18,100 nucleotides of DNA from Pseudomonas sp. (lineage in GTDB: Bacteria; Pseudomonadota; Gammaproteobacteria; Pseudomonadales; Pseudomonadaceae): positions 1 to 18,100 of the forward strand of contig JAPLSD010000717.1 of NCBI GenBank assembly GCA_026398835.1. Direction: 5' to 3'. Shown here in pieces: positions 4,371 through 13,187 of the stretch. Within the stretch, counting starts at the first letter, position 1. Each line of letters begins with the position of its first letter. The notes under the pieces were generated by a model. It searched no databases, was not told the origin of the DNA, and worked only from the letters and a program-made list of their open reading frames with translations. A program made the position numbers and the translations under genes.

Positions 4371-6500
4371 GTGGATCGCTCTCAGTTAATCAACAACGCT
4401 CGCAGCAACCTGGCTGACCTCTCGCGAGGCAATCTGGGTGTGCCGCTGTTGCTGTTGATCATGCTGGCCATGATGATGTTGCCGGTTCCGGCATTCCTGT
4501 TGGACGTGTTCTTCACCTTCAACATTGCCCTGTCCATCGTCGTGCTGCTGGTCTGCGTTTACGCGCTGCGGCCGCTGGATTTTGCGGTGTTTCCGACCAT
4601 TCTACTGGTGGCCACGCTGTTGCGACTGGCGCTGAACGTGGCCTCCACACGGGTGGTGATGCTCCACGGTCAGGAAGGTCATGCCTCGGCCGGTAAGGTG
4701 ATTCAGGCCTTCGGTGAGGTGGTGATTGGCGGCAACTACGTGGTCGGTATCGTGGTTTTCGCGATTTTGATGATCATCAACTTCGTTGTGGTGACCAAGG
4801 GTGCCGGACGGATTTCCGAGGTGAGCGCGCGTTTCACCCTCGATGCGATGCCCGGCAAACAGATGGCGATCGACGCCGACCTCAATGCTGGCCTGATTGA
4901 CCAGCCGCAAGCCAAGCTGCGCCGTCTTGAAGTGGCGCAAGAGGCGGAGTTCTACGGCTCGATGGACGGTGCGAGCAAATTCGTTCGCGGTGACGCCATC
5001 GCCGGTCTGCTGATTCTGTTCATCAACCTGATCGGTGGTATGGCGGTCGGTATCTTCCAGCACGGCATGACCTTCGCCGATGCGGGCAAGGTTTACGCGC
5101 TGTTGACCATTGGTGACGGTTTGGTGGCGCAATTGCCATCACTGTTGCTGTCGACGGCGGCAGCGATCATGGTGACCCGTGCTTCCGGTTCCGAAGACAT
5201 GGGCAAGCAAATCCATCGGCAAATGTTCGCCTCGCCCAAGGCCCTGGCGGTGGCTGCCGGTTTGATGGCAGTGATGGGCCTGGTGCCGGGCATGCCGCAT
5301 TTCTCCTTCCTCAGTCTGGCCGCTGTCGCTGGTGGTATGGCTTATCTGGTCTGGAAGAAGCAAAACATCGTCAAGGTTCAGGCTCTGCAAGAGGTTCAGC
5401 GTCAGCAGGACCTGTTGCCTTCACCGTCGCGTGCTCAGGAAACCAAGGAATTGGGCTGGGATGACGTAACGCCGATCGACATGATCGGCCTGGAAGTCGG
5501 CTATCGACTGATCCCGCTGGTGGACCGTAACCAGGGTGGTCAGTTGCTGGCGCGGATCAAGGGCGTGCGCAAGAAGCTTTCCCAGGACCTGGGCTTCCTG
5601 ATGCCGACTGTGCATATTCGTGACAACCTCGATCTGGCGCCGAGCGCCTACCGCCTGACCTTGATGGGTGTGACCCTGGCCGAAGCGGAGATTTACCCGG
5701 ATCGCGAACTGGCGATCAACCCGGGGCAGGTCTACGGCACGCTCAATGGCATTACCGCCAAAGATCCGGCCTTTGGTCTGGAGGCGGTGTGGATCGAGAT
5801 CAGTCAGCGCTCACAGGCGCAATCGCTGGGGTACACGGTGGTGGACGCCAGTACCGTGGTCGCCACGCACCTTAACCAGATTCTCTACAAGCACTCCAGT
5901 GAGCTGATTGGCCACGAAGAAGTTCAGCAACTCATGCAGTTGCTGGCCAAAGGCTCGCCAAAACTGGCGGAAGAGCTGGTGCCGGGTATTCTTTCTCTGT
6001 CGCAACTGCTCAAAGTGTTGCAGGCGTTGTTGGCTGAGCAGGTGCCGGTACGTGACATCCGCAGCATTGCCGAAGCCGTCGCGAACAATGCTGCCAAGAG
6101 TCAAGATACTGCCGCGTTGGTCGCTGCGGTGCGCGTCGGATTGTCGCGTGCCATCGTCCAAAGCATTGTGGGGCTTGAGTCCGAGCTGCCTGTGATCACC
6201 TTGGAGCCAAGGTTGGAACAGATATTGCTCAATAGTTTGCAGAAGGCAGGACAAGGCCAGGAAGAGGGCGTTCTGTTGGAGCCAAGCATGGCCGAGAAGC
6301 TGCAACGTTCGTTGATCGACGCGGCGCAGCGTCAGGAAATGCAAGGTCAACCGGTGATTCTGCTGGTAGCCGGTCCGGTACGCGCGATGCTCTCGCGGTT
6401 CGGACGTCTGGCAGTCCCGGGCTTGCACGTGTTGGCGTATCAGGAAATTCCTGACAACAAGCAAGTGACCATCGTTGCGACAGTAGGGCCCAACGGCTGA
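4371..6500 (+). CDS. flhA: FlhA, flagellar type III export gate protein
   Basis: Large membrane protein of the export gate; it couples proton motive force to export and docks chaperone-substrate complexes through its cytoplasmic domain. The product has 709 residues from the GTG at 4371 (MDRSQLINNARSNL), with GGGGA upstream; relatives in Pseudomonas begin the same way. The N-terminal half is strongly hydrophobic with several membrane segments up to about residue 330. It includes the conserved loop with R147, R154, D158, K203 and D208, which are the charged residues shown to matter in the Salmonella protein. The soluble domain runs from about residue 350 to the end. It is the first gene after the accessory island and leads the flhA-flhF-fleN-fliA group. 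A sigma-54-type promoter precedes it. flhF follows after an 11-base gap. Confidence 0.98.
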   Translation: MDRSQLINNARSNLADLSRGNLGVPLLLLIMLAMMMLPVPAFLLDVFFTFNIALSIVVLLVCVYALRPLDFAVFPTILLVATLLRLALNVASTRVVMLHGQEGHASAGKVIQAFGEVVIGGNYVVGIVVFAILMIINFVVVTKGAGRISEVSARFTLDAMPGKQMAIDADLNAGLIDQPQAKLRRLEVAQEAEFYGSMDGASKFVRGDAIAGLLILFINLIGGMAVGIFQHGMTFADAGKVYALLTIGDGLVAQLPSLLLSTAAAIMVTRASGSEDMGKQIHRQMFASPKALAVAAGLMAVMGLVPGMPHFSFLSLAAVAGGMAYLVWKKQNIVKVQALQEVQRQQDLLPSPSRAQETKELGWDDVTPIDMIGLEVGYRLIPLVDRNQGGQLLARIKGVRKKLSQDLGFLMPTVHIRDNLDLAPSAYRLTLMGVTLAEAEIYPDRELAINPGQVYGTLNGITAKDPAFGLEAVWIEISQRSQAQSLGYTVVDASTVVATHLNQILYKHSSELIGHEEVQQLMQLLAKGSPKLAEELVPGILSLSQLLKVLQALLAEQVPVRDIRSIAEAVANNAAKSQDTAALVAAVRVGLSRAIVQSIVGLESELPVITLEPRLEQILLNSLQKAGQGQEEGVLLEPSMAEKLQRSLIDAAQRQEMQGQPVILLVAGPVRAMLSRFGRLAVPGLHVLAYQEIPDNKQVTIVATVGPNG

Positions 6501-6511
6501 GGTAGTGGTTT

Positions 6512-7831
6512 ATGCAAGTTAAGCGTTTTTTCGCCGCCGATATGCGTCAGGCCATGAAACTGGTTCGCGATGAGCTGGGCGCTGATGCCGCCATTATCGG
6601 CAATCGCCGGATCGCCGGCGGTGTCGAGCTGACGGCCGCCCTGGATTACAAGCTGTCCGCGCTGGCACCGCGTGTGCCAAACATCGAGCTCGAAGACGAG
6701 TTGCGCAAAACCCAATCGCGGATCGTTACGGCCCAGGCGGAACTGAGCCTGCGCGGTGACGGTGATTCAACCATTAATCGCCAGTTGTTCGCCGGTTTGC
6801 CATTGACGGCTGCCGAACCCTTGATCGAGCCGACGCTCGCTGAGCCCCGTCGTCCAGCGCCGGCACCCGCCGCTGCGCCTTCGGTGGATCAACGCGTTTT
6901 TGACTCGATGCGTTTCGAACTCAATGGCCTGCGTGAACTGCTGGAAGTGCAGCTGGGCTCGCTGGCCTGGAACCAGTTGCAAGGCAGTAAACCACAGCAG
7001 GCGAACCTCTGGCGTCGCCTGCAACGCATCGGTTTGTCCGGTCCGCTGTCGCGCGATCTGCTGGCACTGACGGCTGAAATCGAAGAGCCCCGCCAGGCCT
7101 GGCGCATGCTGCTGGCGCACCTGGCGCGGATGATCGCAACTCCCGAGATCGAGCCGCTGGAAGAGGGCGGGGTGATTGCCATGGTCGGCCCGGCCGGCAT
7201 GGGCAAGACCACTACACTGGCCAAACTGGCGGCGCGTTATGTGCTCAAGTACGGCGCGCAGAACATCGCGCTGGTGAGCATGGACAGCTACCGGATTGGC
7301 GCTCAGGAACAACTCAAGACGTTGGGGCGTATCCTCAATGTCTCGGTGACCCATGTCGACCCGGGCCAGTCCCTGGCACAGGCTCTCGATCCGCTGCTGC
7401 GCAAGCGCGTGGTGTTGATCGATACCGCCGGCCTTCAGGCCAGCGATCCGGCGTTGCGCATGCAGCTGGAAAGTCTCGCCGGTCGCGGGATCAAATCAAA
7501 AAATTACCTGGTGTTGGCAACAACCAGTCAGAAACAGGTTCTGACCGCCGCTTATCACAGTTACAAACGTTGCGGGCTGGCCGGCTGCATCCTGACTAAA
7601 CTGGATGAAACGGCGAGTCTAGGCGAAGTGTTGAGCCTGGCGATCAGTCACGAGTTACCCGTTGCCTATCTGACCGATGGGCCACGGATTCCGGATGATC
7701 TGCACTTGCCGCGACGCCATCAATTGGTCAGTCGCGCCGTGAGTGTGCAGATGCAGGAAGAACCCAGCGAAGAAGCCATGGCTGATATGTTCGCTGATCT
7801 CTACCACAGTCCGACCAAGCGGGTCGGCTGA
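6512..7831 (+). CDS. flhF: FlhF, SRP-type GTPase for polar flagellum placement
   Basis: SRP-family GTPase that marks the pole for flagellar assembly. The product has 439 residues from the ATG at 6512; GAGG at 6499-6502 overlaps the flhA stop and serves as ribosome binding site. Residues 1-65 form the conserved N-terminal B region (MQVKRFFAADMRQAMKLVRDELG), followed by a variable Ala/Pro-rich linker to about residue 125. An N domain follows, then the G domain. GTP-binding motifs are GPAGMGKT at 226-233 (G1), DSYRIGAQEQL at 258-268, DTAGL at 304-308 (G3) and TKLDE at 362-366 (G4). It acts with FleN, encoded next, whose counterpart FlhG stimulates the GTPase. Confidence 0.97.
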   Translation: MQVKRFFAADMRQAMKLVRDELGADAAIIGNRRIAGGVELTAALDYKLSALAPRVPNIELEDELRKTQSRIVTAQAELSLRGDGDSTINRQLFAGLPLTAAEPLIEPTLAEPRRPAPAPAAAPSVDQRVFDSMRFELNGLRELLEVQLGSLAWNQLQGSKPQQANLWRRLQRIGLSGPLSRDLLALTAEIEEPRQAWRMLLAHLARMIATPEIEPLEEGGVIAMVGPAGMGKTTTLAKLAARYVLKYGAQNIALVSMDSYRIGAQEQLKTLGRILNVSVTHVDPGQSLAQALDPLLRKRVVLIDTAGLQASDPALRMQLESLAGRGIKSKNYLVLATTSQKQVLTAAYHSYKRCGLAGCILTKLDETASLGEVLSLAISHELPVAYLTDGPRIPDDLHLPRRHQLVSRAVSVQMQEEPSEEAMADMFADLYHSPTKRVG

Positions 7832-7950
7832 GGTACTAATGAATAGATCGCAGTGTACCTACATCGATGGTCTGCCATGCATTGTTCCAATGGTGAACGC
7901 GCAGCCAGTTATGTGGCCTCCGTCTAAGTAAGACAAGGTAAAGAACGAAC

Positions 7951-8781
7951 ATGGGCAGCATGCATCCCGTACAGGTGATCGCGGTGACCGGCGGCAAAGG
8001 TGGCGTCGGGAAGACTAACGTGTCAGTGAACTTGTCCCTGGCTCTAGCTGAGCTCGGCCGGCGCGTCATGCTGCTGGATGCCGATCTGGGACTGGCGAAC
8101 GTCGACGTTCTATTAGGGCTGACACCCAAGCGCACTCTGGCCGATGTGGTCGAGGGGCGCTGTGAGCTGCGCGATGTATTGCTGCAGGGGCCGGGGGGCA
8201 TTCGCATTGTCCCGGCGGCGTCCGGCACGCAGAGCATGGTGCATCTGAGTCCGGCTCAACATGCCGGGCTGATCCAGGCCTTCAGCGACATTGGCGACAA
8301 CCTCGACGTGCTGGTGATCGATACCGCCGCCGGTATCGGTGAGTCAGTGGTCAGTTTCGTTCGCGCGGCCCAGGAAGTACTGCTGGTGGTCTGCGACGAG
8401 CCGACCTCGATCACGGATGCCTACGCGCTGATCAAATTGCTCAATCGCGATTACGGCATGAACCGCTTCCGTGTGCTTGCCAACATGGCGCAGAGCCCGC
8501 AGGAAGGGCGCAATCTGTTCGCCAAGTTGACCAAGGTCACGGATCGCTTCCTGGACGTGGCCTTACAATACGTCGGTGCGGTTCCCTACGACGAGTGTGT
8601 GCGCAAGGCTGTGCAAAAGCAGCGTGCAGTCTATGAGGCCTTCCCGCGTTCGAAGTGCGCACTGGCGTTCAAAGCCATTGCTCAGAAAGTCGATACCTGG
8701 CCGCTGCCTGCCAATCCACGTGGGCATCTGGAATTTTTCGTCGAGCGACTCGTGCATCAAACGGCGGGTCCTGTTCTATGA
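7951..8781 (+). CDS. fleN: FleN (FlhG), MinD-like ATPase controlling flagellar number
   Basis: MinD/ParA-type ATPase that restrains the master regulator FleQ and keeps flagellar number at the pole low. The product has 276 residues from the ATG at 7951 (MGSMHPVQVIAVTGG). An in-frame TAA at 7939 excludes longer starts, and ATG 7960 is the only near alternative. The ribosome binding site is weak (AAGG, 12 bases away). The deviant Walker A motif is GGKGGVGKT at 14-22. The next motifs are LLDADLGLANVDV at 41-53 and the hydrophobic strand ending in D124 (VLVIDTAAGIG). A 119-base spacer separates it from flhF; I see no clear promoter in it. Its stop overlaps the fliA start as ATGA, indicating translational coupling. 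Confidence 0.96.
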   Translation: MGSMHPVQVIAVTGGKGGVGKTNVSVNLSLALAELGRRVMLLDADLGLANVDVLLGLTPKRTLADVVEGRCELRDVLLQGPGGIRIVPAASGTQSMVHLSPAQHAGLIQAFSDIGDNLDVLVIDTAAGIGESVVSFVRAAQEVLLVVCDEPTSITDAYALIKLLNRDYGMNRFRVLANMAQSPQEGRNLFAKLTKVTDRFLDVALQYVGAVPYDECVRKAVQKQRAVYEAFPRSKCALAFKAIAQKVDTWPLPANPRGHLEFFVERLVHQTAGPVL

Positions 8782-9518
8782 CAGCCAGCGGTTACAACCT
8801 GTACAAAGCCTTTGCACGTGACAGCCAGTACGAACTGATCGAGCGCTATGCGCCACTGGTCAAACGTATTGCCTACCACTTGCTGGCACGCCTGCCGGCC
8901 AGTGTTCAGGTCGAGGATCTGATCCAGGCCGGGATGATCGGCTTGCTGGAAGTGTCGACCAAATACGATGCCAGCAAGGGCGCGAGTTTCGAGACGTATG
9001 CAGGTATCCGCATTCGTGGCGCGATGCTCGATGAAGTGCGTAAAGGTGACTGGGCTCCACGTTCGGTACACCGCAATACCCGAATGGTCAGTGACGCAAT
9101 CCGCTCAATTGAAGCAAAAACCGGTCGTGACGCTAAAGATCACGAGGTTGCGGCCGAACTCCAATTGAGTCTCGACGATTATTACGGGATTTTGAACGAC
9201 ACCTTGGGCAGCCGGTTGTTCAGCTTCGACGATCTGTTACAGGACGGCGAGCATGAAGGGCTGCATGAGGATGGCGCGAGTGCTCATCTCGAGCCGTCGC
9301 GTGACCTGGAAGATGAACGCTTCCAGGCTGCGTTGGCGGACGCGATTGCCAATTTGCCGGAGCGTGAGCGACTGGTGTTGGCGCTGTACTACGACGAAGA
9401 GCTGAACCTCAAGGAAATCGGTGAGGTCCTGGGGGTCAGCGAATCGCGGGTCAGCCAGTTACACAGCCAGTGCGCAGCCCGCTTGCGGGGGCGTTTGGGG
9501 GAGTGGCGAGCGCGTTGA
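8778..9518 (+). CDS. fliA: FliA, flagellar sigma factor (sigma-28)
   Basis: RNA polymerase sigma factor for late flagellar and chemotaxis genes. The product has 246 residues from the ATG at 8778 (MTASGYNLYKAF), which overlaps the fleN stop. Region 2 contains YAPLVKRIAYHLLARLPA and VEDLIQAGMIGLLEV. The region 2.4-3 stretch includes ETYAGIRIRGAMLDEVRK and DWAPRSVHR. Region 4 ends with the helix-turn-helix LNLKEIGEVLGVSESRVSQL. Length and motifs match Pseudomonas FliA. Longer in-frame readings start inside fleN and are not supported. Confidence 0.97.
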   Translation: MTASGYNLYKAFARDSQYELIERYAPLVKRIAYHLLARLPASVQVEDLIQAGMIGLLEVSTKYDASKGASFETYAGIRIRGAMLDEVRKGDWAPRSVHRNTRMVSDAIRSIEAKTGRDAKDHEVAAELQLSLDDYYGILNDTLGSRLFSFDDLLQDGEHEGLHEDGASAHLEPSRDLEDERFQAALADAIANLPERERLVLALYYDEELNLKEIGEVLGVSESRVSQLHSQCAARLRGRLGEWRAR

Positions 9519-9521
9519 CTG

Positions 9522-9539
9522 GCAGTGTGGGGACACTGC
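9522..9539 (+). terminator. Hairpin right after fliA, possible weak terminator
   Basis: GCAGTGT-GGGG-ACACTGC is a perfect 7-bp stem with a tetraloop, three bases after the fliA stop. There is no T run behind it, so it may be only a weak terminator or a processing/stability element separating fliA from the cheY transcript. Confidence 0.35.
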
Positions 9540-9687
9540 GAACGAGGTTGGTACGGCGTTTTTGCTGCACCGATCACGGCCCGTTGTAATCCATACAACC
9601 GTTGAGTGTTACGCCGAATTGATTGAATGGCGTGTCCAGGTGCTGGGCGCGTTTTAAGACTGCTTGGAGGTCGAATTGGACAAGAAC

Positions 9688-10059
9688 ATGAAAATCCTCA
9701 TCGTTGATGACTTCTCAACGATGCGGCGGATCATAAAAAACCTGTTGCGTGACCTTGGGTTCACCAACACGGTCGAGGCGGATGACGGTACTACCGCGAT
9801 TCCGGTCCTCAACAGCGGGAGCATCGACTTTCTGGTAACAGACTGGAACATGCCTGGCATGACCGGTATCGACCTGCTGCGCCATGTGCGTGCCGATGAA
9901 AAGCTCAAGCACCTGCCGGTGTTGATGGTCACGGCCGAAGCCAAGCGCGAGCAAATCATCGAAGCCGCTCAGGCCGGTGTGAACGGCTATGTGGTCAAAC
10001 CATTCACGGCTCAGGCGTTAAAAGAAAAGATTGAAAAAATCTTCGAACGCATCGGTTGA
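9688..10059 (+). CDS. cheY: CheY, chemotaxis response regulator
   Basis: Single-domain receiver that, when phosphorylated by CheA, binds the flagellar switch. From the ATG at 9688 the product has 123 residues ([15 protein letters not shown]). It has acid-pocket residues D7-D8, the phosphorylation site D52 in TDWNMPGM, T82, Y101 and K104 in VVKPF, all in the expected places. A TTG at 9676 would add MDKN; it has a better-placed GGAGG (five bases upstream) and aligns with the E. coli N-terminus (MADKELKFL), so the true start may be there. It is 169 bases after fliA, in a gap where I found no convincing sigma-28 promoter. cheZ follows 22 bases later. Confidence 0.96.
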   Translation: MKILIVDDFSTMRRIIKNLLRDLGFTNTVEADDGTTAIPVLNSGSIDFLVTDWNMPGMTGIDLLRHVRADEKLKHLPVLMVTAEAKREQIIEAAQAGVNGYVVKPFTAQALKEKIEKIFERIG

Positions 10060-10081
10060 TGACGTCCGCCACGGGGGAGCT

Positions 10082-10870
10082 ATGGAGCATTACGAAACTT
10101 CACAGGGCTATTTTGAATCGACCCTGAAAAAACATGCCCGCGAACTGGTCGACAGCCTTGAAAAAGGCAGGTTCGGCGACGCTGTACAACTGATCCATGA
10201 GCTCAACCAGACCCGTGATCGTGGCCTGTACCAGGAAGTCGGCAAGCTCACCCGCGAGCTGCATAGCGCAATCGTCAATTTTCAAATTGACCCGAATATG
10301 CCGCAAGCCGAGGAAGTTTCACAGATCACGGATGCCACTGAGCGCCTGTCCTATGTGGTCAGGCTGACTGAGGCCGCGGCCAACCGCACCATGGATCTGG
10401 TCGAGAACAGCACTCCGTTGGTCAATGGTCTGAGCAGCGAAGCTCAGGCCTTGAGCGTGGACTGGGGGCGGTTCATGCGCCGGGAAGTCGGAGCCGAAGA
10501 GTTCCGCGAACTGGCACGGCGAGTAGAGGGTTTCCTGACGCGTAGCGAGCAAGAGACTCGCGTCGTGTCGAGCAATCTCAACGACATCCTGCTGGCTCAG
10601 GATTACCAGGACCTCACGGGTCAGGTGATCAAGCGTGTGACTCAATTGGTCACGGAAGTCGAAAGCAATCTGCTCAAACTCGTGCTGATGGCCAGTCAGG
10701 TCGACCGGTTTGCGGGCATTGAACATGACCGTGAATCGATCCTCGCTGAAAAAGATCCGGAAAAACATCTGTCTCAGGGTGAAGGTCCGCAGATTCATGC
10801 CGATAAACGTGAAGACGTTATGTCCGGTCAGGACGATGTAGACGATTTGCTTTCCAGCCTTGGATTTTAG
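10082..10870 (+). CDS. cheZ: CheZ, CheY-P phosphatase
   Basis: Removes phosphate from CheY-P and so ends the signal. The product has 262 residues from the ATG at 10082 (MEHYETSQGYFESTL), preceded by GGGGAG three bases upstream. The long four-helix-bundle region contains the active-site segment LAQDYQDLTGQVIKRV. D177 and Q181 correspond to the D143 and Q147 of E. coli CheZ. The last 12 residues (251-262, DDVDDLLSSLGF) form the amphipathic CheY-docking tail typical of the family, connected by a polar linker. It lies between cheY and cheA. Confidence 0.97.
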   Translation: MEHYETSQGYFESTLKKHARELVDSLEKGRFGDAVQLIHELNQTRDRGLYQEVGKLTRELHSAIVNFQIDPNMPQAEEVSQITDATERLSYVVRLTEAAANRTMDLVENSTPLVNGLSSEAQALSVDWGRFMRREVGAEEFRELARRVEGFLTRSEQETRVVSSNLNDILLAQDYQDLTGQVIKRVTQLVTEVESNLLKLVLMASQVDRFAGIEHDRESILAEKDPEKHLSQGEGPQIHADKREDVMSGQDDVDDLLSSLGF

Positions 10871-10897
10871 GCCGACCTAGTAGGAGCACCCATACAC

Positions 10898-13138
10898 ATG
10901 AGCTTCGGCGCCGATGAAGAGATCCTTCAGGATTTCCTGGTTGAGGCCGGCGAGATTCTTGAGCAACTGTCCGAACAACTGGTCGAGCTTGAAAGCCGAC
11001 CCGATGATGCAGACTTGCTCAACGCAATTTTTCGCGGTTTTCACACTGTAAAAGGGGGCGCCGGCTTCCTCCAGCTCAACGAGCTGGTGGAGTGCTGTCA
11101 CATCGCCGAGAACGTTTTCGACATCCTGCGCAAGGGTGAACGTCGCGTCGACTCGGAACTGATGGACGTGGTTCTGGAAGCGCTGGATGCGGTGAACGGC
11201 ATGTTCACCGAAGTCCGCGAGCGCACCGCGATTACCGCCGCAACGCCGGAATTGTTGGCCGCTTTGGCTCGCTTGGCCGAGCCTGCCACTGCCGATGTTG
11301 CACCGACGGTCGAAGTGAGTGCGGAACCGGTCGCCGAGAGCGATTCGGGCGATGTCACCGACAACGAATTCGAACTGCTGCTCGACTCGCTCAATGCGGT
11401 CAAAGCCCAGGCCGAAGCGCCTGCTGTGGTTGCGTCGACTCCAGCCGCGGCTGGCAGCGATGAAATCACCGATGCCGAGTTCGAGTCGTTGCTCGATCAG
11501 CTGCACGGCAAGGGCCAGTTTGCCGTTGACGCGGTGGTAGCACCGGCTGAGCCTGCGGCACCCAAGGCTGCTGCGGCCAGCAACGAAATTACCGACGACG
11601 AATTCGAAGCATTACTCGATCAGTTGCATGGCAAAGGTACGTTTGCGGTCGATGCGCTGGAGTCGGCTATCGCAGCGGTGCCGGCAGCCGCCGCGCCAAG
11701 TGCCAAGGTGGTTGGCAGTGATCTGATTTCCGATCACGAATTCGAGTCGTTGCTCGACGAATTGCACGGCAAAGGCAAGTTCACCGAAGTGCCTGGCGCT
11801 GCTGCTGCGGCAGTGGCGGCACCTGTCGCCGACGCGGTGGCCAAGCCTGTTGCAAAAGCACCTGAAGCCAAGGCTGAAGCGCCAAAACCGGTAGCTCCTG
11901 CAGCCGCTCCTGCACCGGCTGCGGCCAGAGCGCCTGCGGCTGCGCCAGCAGAAAAACCGGCCAGTGAAGCCGAGACCACCGTGCGGGTTGATACCGCGCG
12001 GCTGGACGAGATCATGAACATGGTCGGCGAGTTGGTATTGGTGCGTAACCGCTTGGTCCGTCTGGGCCTCAACAGCGGCGACGAAGCCATGTCCAAAGCC
12101 GTATCGAACCTCGATGTGGTGACGGCCGACTTGCAGACCGCGGTGATGAAAACCCGGATGCAGCCGATCAAGAAAGTCTTTGGTCGCTTCCCGCGACTGG
12201 TTCGTGACCTGGCTCGCCAGTTGAAGAAAGAGATCAACCTGGAGTTGGTTGGCGAAGAAACCGACCTCGACAAGAACCTCGTCGAGGCTCTGGCCGACCC
12301 GCTGGTCCACTTGGTGCGCAACGCGGTCGATCACGGTATCGAGTCCCCGGAAGAGCGCGAAGCTTCGGGCAAGTCCCGTGGCGGCAAGGTGATTCTGGCG
12401 GCCGAACAGGAAGGCGACCACATCCTGCTGTCGATCTCCGATGACGGCAAAGGCATGGACCCTAATGTCCTGCGTTCCATCGCGGTGAAACGCGGCGTGA
12501 TGGACAAGGATGCCGCTGATCGTCTGAGCGACACCGAATGCTACAACCTGATTTTTGCACCGGGTTTCTCGACCAAAACCGAGATTTCCGATGTGTCCGG
12601 TCGTGGCGTGGGCATGGACGTGGTGAAAACCAAGATTTCCCAACTCAACGGCTCGATCAACATCTACTCGACCAAGGGCCAGGGTTCGAAGATCGTCATC
12701 AAGGTCCCGCTGACCCTGGCGATCATGCCAACGCTGATGGTCATGCTTGGCAACCAGGCCTTCGCTTTCCCGCTGGTCAACGTTAACGAGATTTTCCACC
12801 TCGACCTGTCGCGAACCAACGTGGTCGACGGCCAGGAAGTGGTCATCGTGCGCGACAAGGCGCTACCGCTGTTCTACCTCAAGCGCTGGCTGGTCGCCTC
12901 CGCCGCTCACGAAGAGCAGCGAGAAGGCCATGTGGTGATCCTTTCGGTGGGCACCCAGCGGATCGGCTTTGTCGTCGATCAACTGGTCGGTCAGGAAGAA
13001 GTGGTCATCAAGCCATTGGGCAAAATGCTTCAGGGAACCCCGGGCATGTCCGGCGCCACCATTACCGGTGACGGCCGCATCGCCTTGATTCTCGATGTCC
13101 CGAGCATGCTCAAGCGTTACGCCGCACGGCGTATTTGA
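10898..13138 (+). CDS. cheA: CheA, chemotaxis histidine kinase
   Basis: Central kinase of the chemotaxis array; it phosphorylates CheY and CheB. The product has 746 residues from the ATG at 10898. P1 (HPt) carries the phosphorylated H49 in [12 protein letters not shown]3 dimerisation begins near residue 357 ([20 protein letters not shown]). P4 has the N box [10 protein letters not shown] (471-480), G1 DDGKGMD (515-521), F box FAPGFST (553-559) and G2 GRGVGMDVV (568-576). The CheW-like P5 follows to the end. Between P1 and P3 lies about 230 residues of Ala/Pro-rich sequence. In place of a recognisable P2 domain it carries four short repeats ([DE]-[VIL]-[ST]-D-x-EFE-x-LLD-x-L) at about 152, 190, 230 and 276. 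These resemble the CheZ tail. Confidence 0.98.
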   Translation: MSFGADEEILQDFLVEAGEILEQLSEQLVELESRPDDADLLNAIFRGFHTVKGGAGFLQLNELVECCHIAENVFDILRKGERRVDSELMDVVLEALDAVNGMFTEVRERTAITAATPELLAALARLAEPATADVAPTVEVSAEPVAESDSGDVTDNEFELLLDSLNAVKAQAEAPAVVASTPAAAGSDEITDAEFESLLDQLHGKGQFAVDAVVAPAEPAAPKAAAASNEITDDEFEALLDQLHGKGTFAVDALESAIAAVPAAAAPSAKVVGSDLISDHEFESLLDELHGKGKFTEVPGAAAAAVAAPVADAVAKPVAKAPEAKAEAPKPVAPAAAPAPAAARAPAAAPAEKPASEAETTVRVDTARLDEIMNMVGELVLVRNRLVRLGLNSGDEAMSKAVSNLDVVTADLQTAVMKTRMQPIKKVFGRFPRLVRDLARQLKKEINLELVGEETDLDKNLVEALADPLVHLVRNAVDHGIESPEEREASGKSRGGKVILAAEQEGDHILLSISDDGKGMDPNVLRSIAVKRGVMDKDAADRLSDTECYNLIFAPGFSTKTEISDVSGRGVGMDVVKTKISQLNGSINIYSTKGQGSKIVIKVPLTLAIMPTLMVMLGNQAFAFPLVNVNEIFHLDLSRTNVVDGQEVVIVRDKALPLFYLKRWLVASAAHEEQREGHVVILSVGTQRIGFVVDQLVGQEEVVIKPLGKMLQGTPGMSGATITGDGRIALILDVPSMLKRYAARRI
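11351..11785 (+). repeat. Four tandem EFE-LLD motifs coded in the CheA linker
   Basis: In-frame repeats coding [15 protein letters not shown] (residues 152-166), [18 protein letters not shown] (189-206), [18 protein letters not shown] (230-247) and [18 protein letters not shown] (276-293). They are spaced by 37-46 residues with Ala/Pro-rich spacers. The last three share the extension HGKG-x-F; the first is the most diverged. The likely role is docking of CheY or CheB, by resemblance to the CheZ tail. Confidence 0.8.
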
Positions 13139-13148
13139 TTCTGGTGGT

Positions 13149-13168
13149 GCGGGGCGGTTTTGCCCCGC
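13149..13168 (+). other. Stable hairpin between cheA and cheB
   Basis: GCGGGGC-GGTTTT-GCCCCGC is a perfect 7-bp GC-rich stem with a 6-base loop in the 49-base cheA-cheB gap. It has no T run, so it is more likely an mRNA stability or processing element than a terminator. The cheB ribosome binding site (ACGGAG) begins ten bases downstream of the stem. Confidence 0.45.
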
Positions 13169-13187
13169 CCTGCCTAACGGAGTGTTT

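Noticed and set aside
5811..6464. Long - strand open frame antisense to flhA
   Set aside because: Composition-driven shadow of flhA with no recognisable domain.
9550..9565. Sigma-54 promoter upstream of cheY
   Set aside because: The GG and GC are 12 bases apart instead of 10.
9613..9620. GCCGAATT as the -10 box of a sigma-28 promoter for cheY
   Set aside because: It resembles GCCGATAA, but no acceptable -35 element lies 10-12 bases upstream.
10031..10081. Upstream extension of cheZ into cheY
   Set aside because: The frame is open by chance inside the cheY end; the ATG at 10082 has a ribosome binding site and matches CheZ N-termini.
11612..12799. Long - strand open frame antisense to cheA (395 codons)
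   Set aside because: Antisense frames of GC-rich coding DNA are often open; the product is low-complexity and the + strand CheA is certain.
13095..13187. Upstream extension of cheB into cheA
   Set aside because: The ATG at 13188 has ACGGAG at the right distance and begins the receiver domain as expected.
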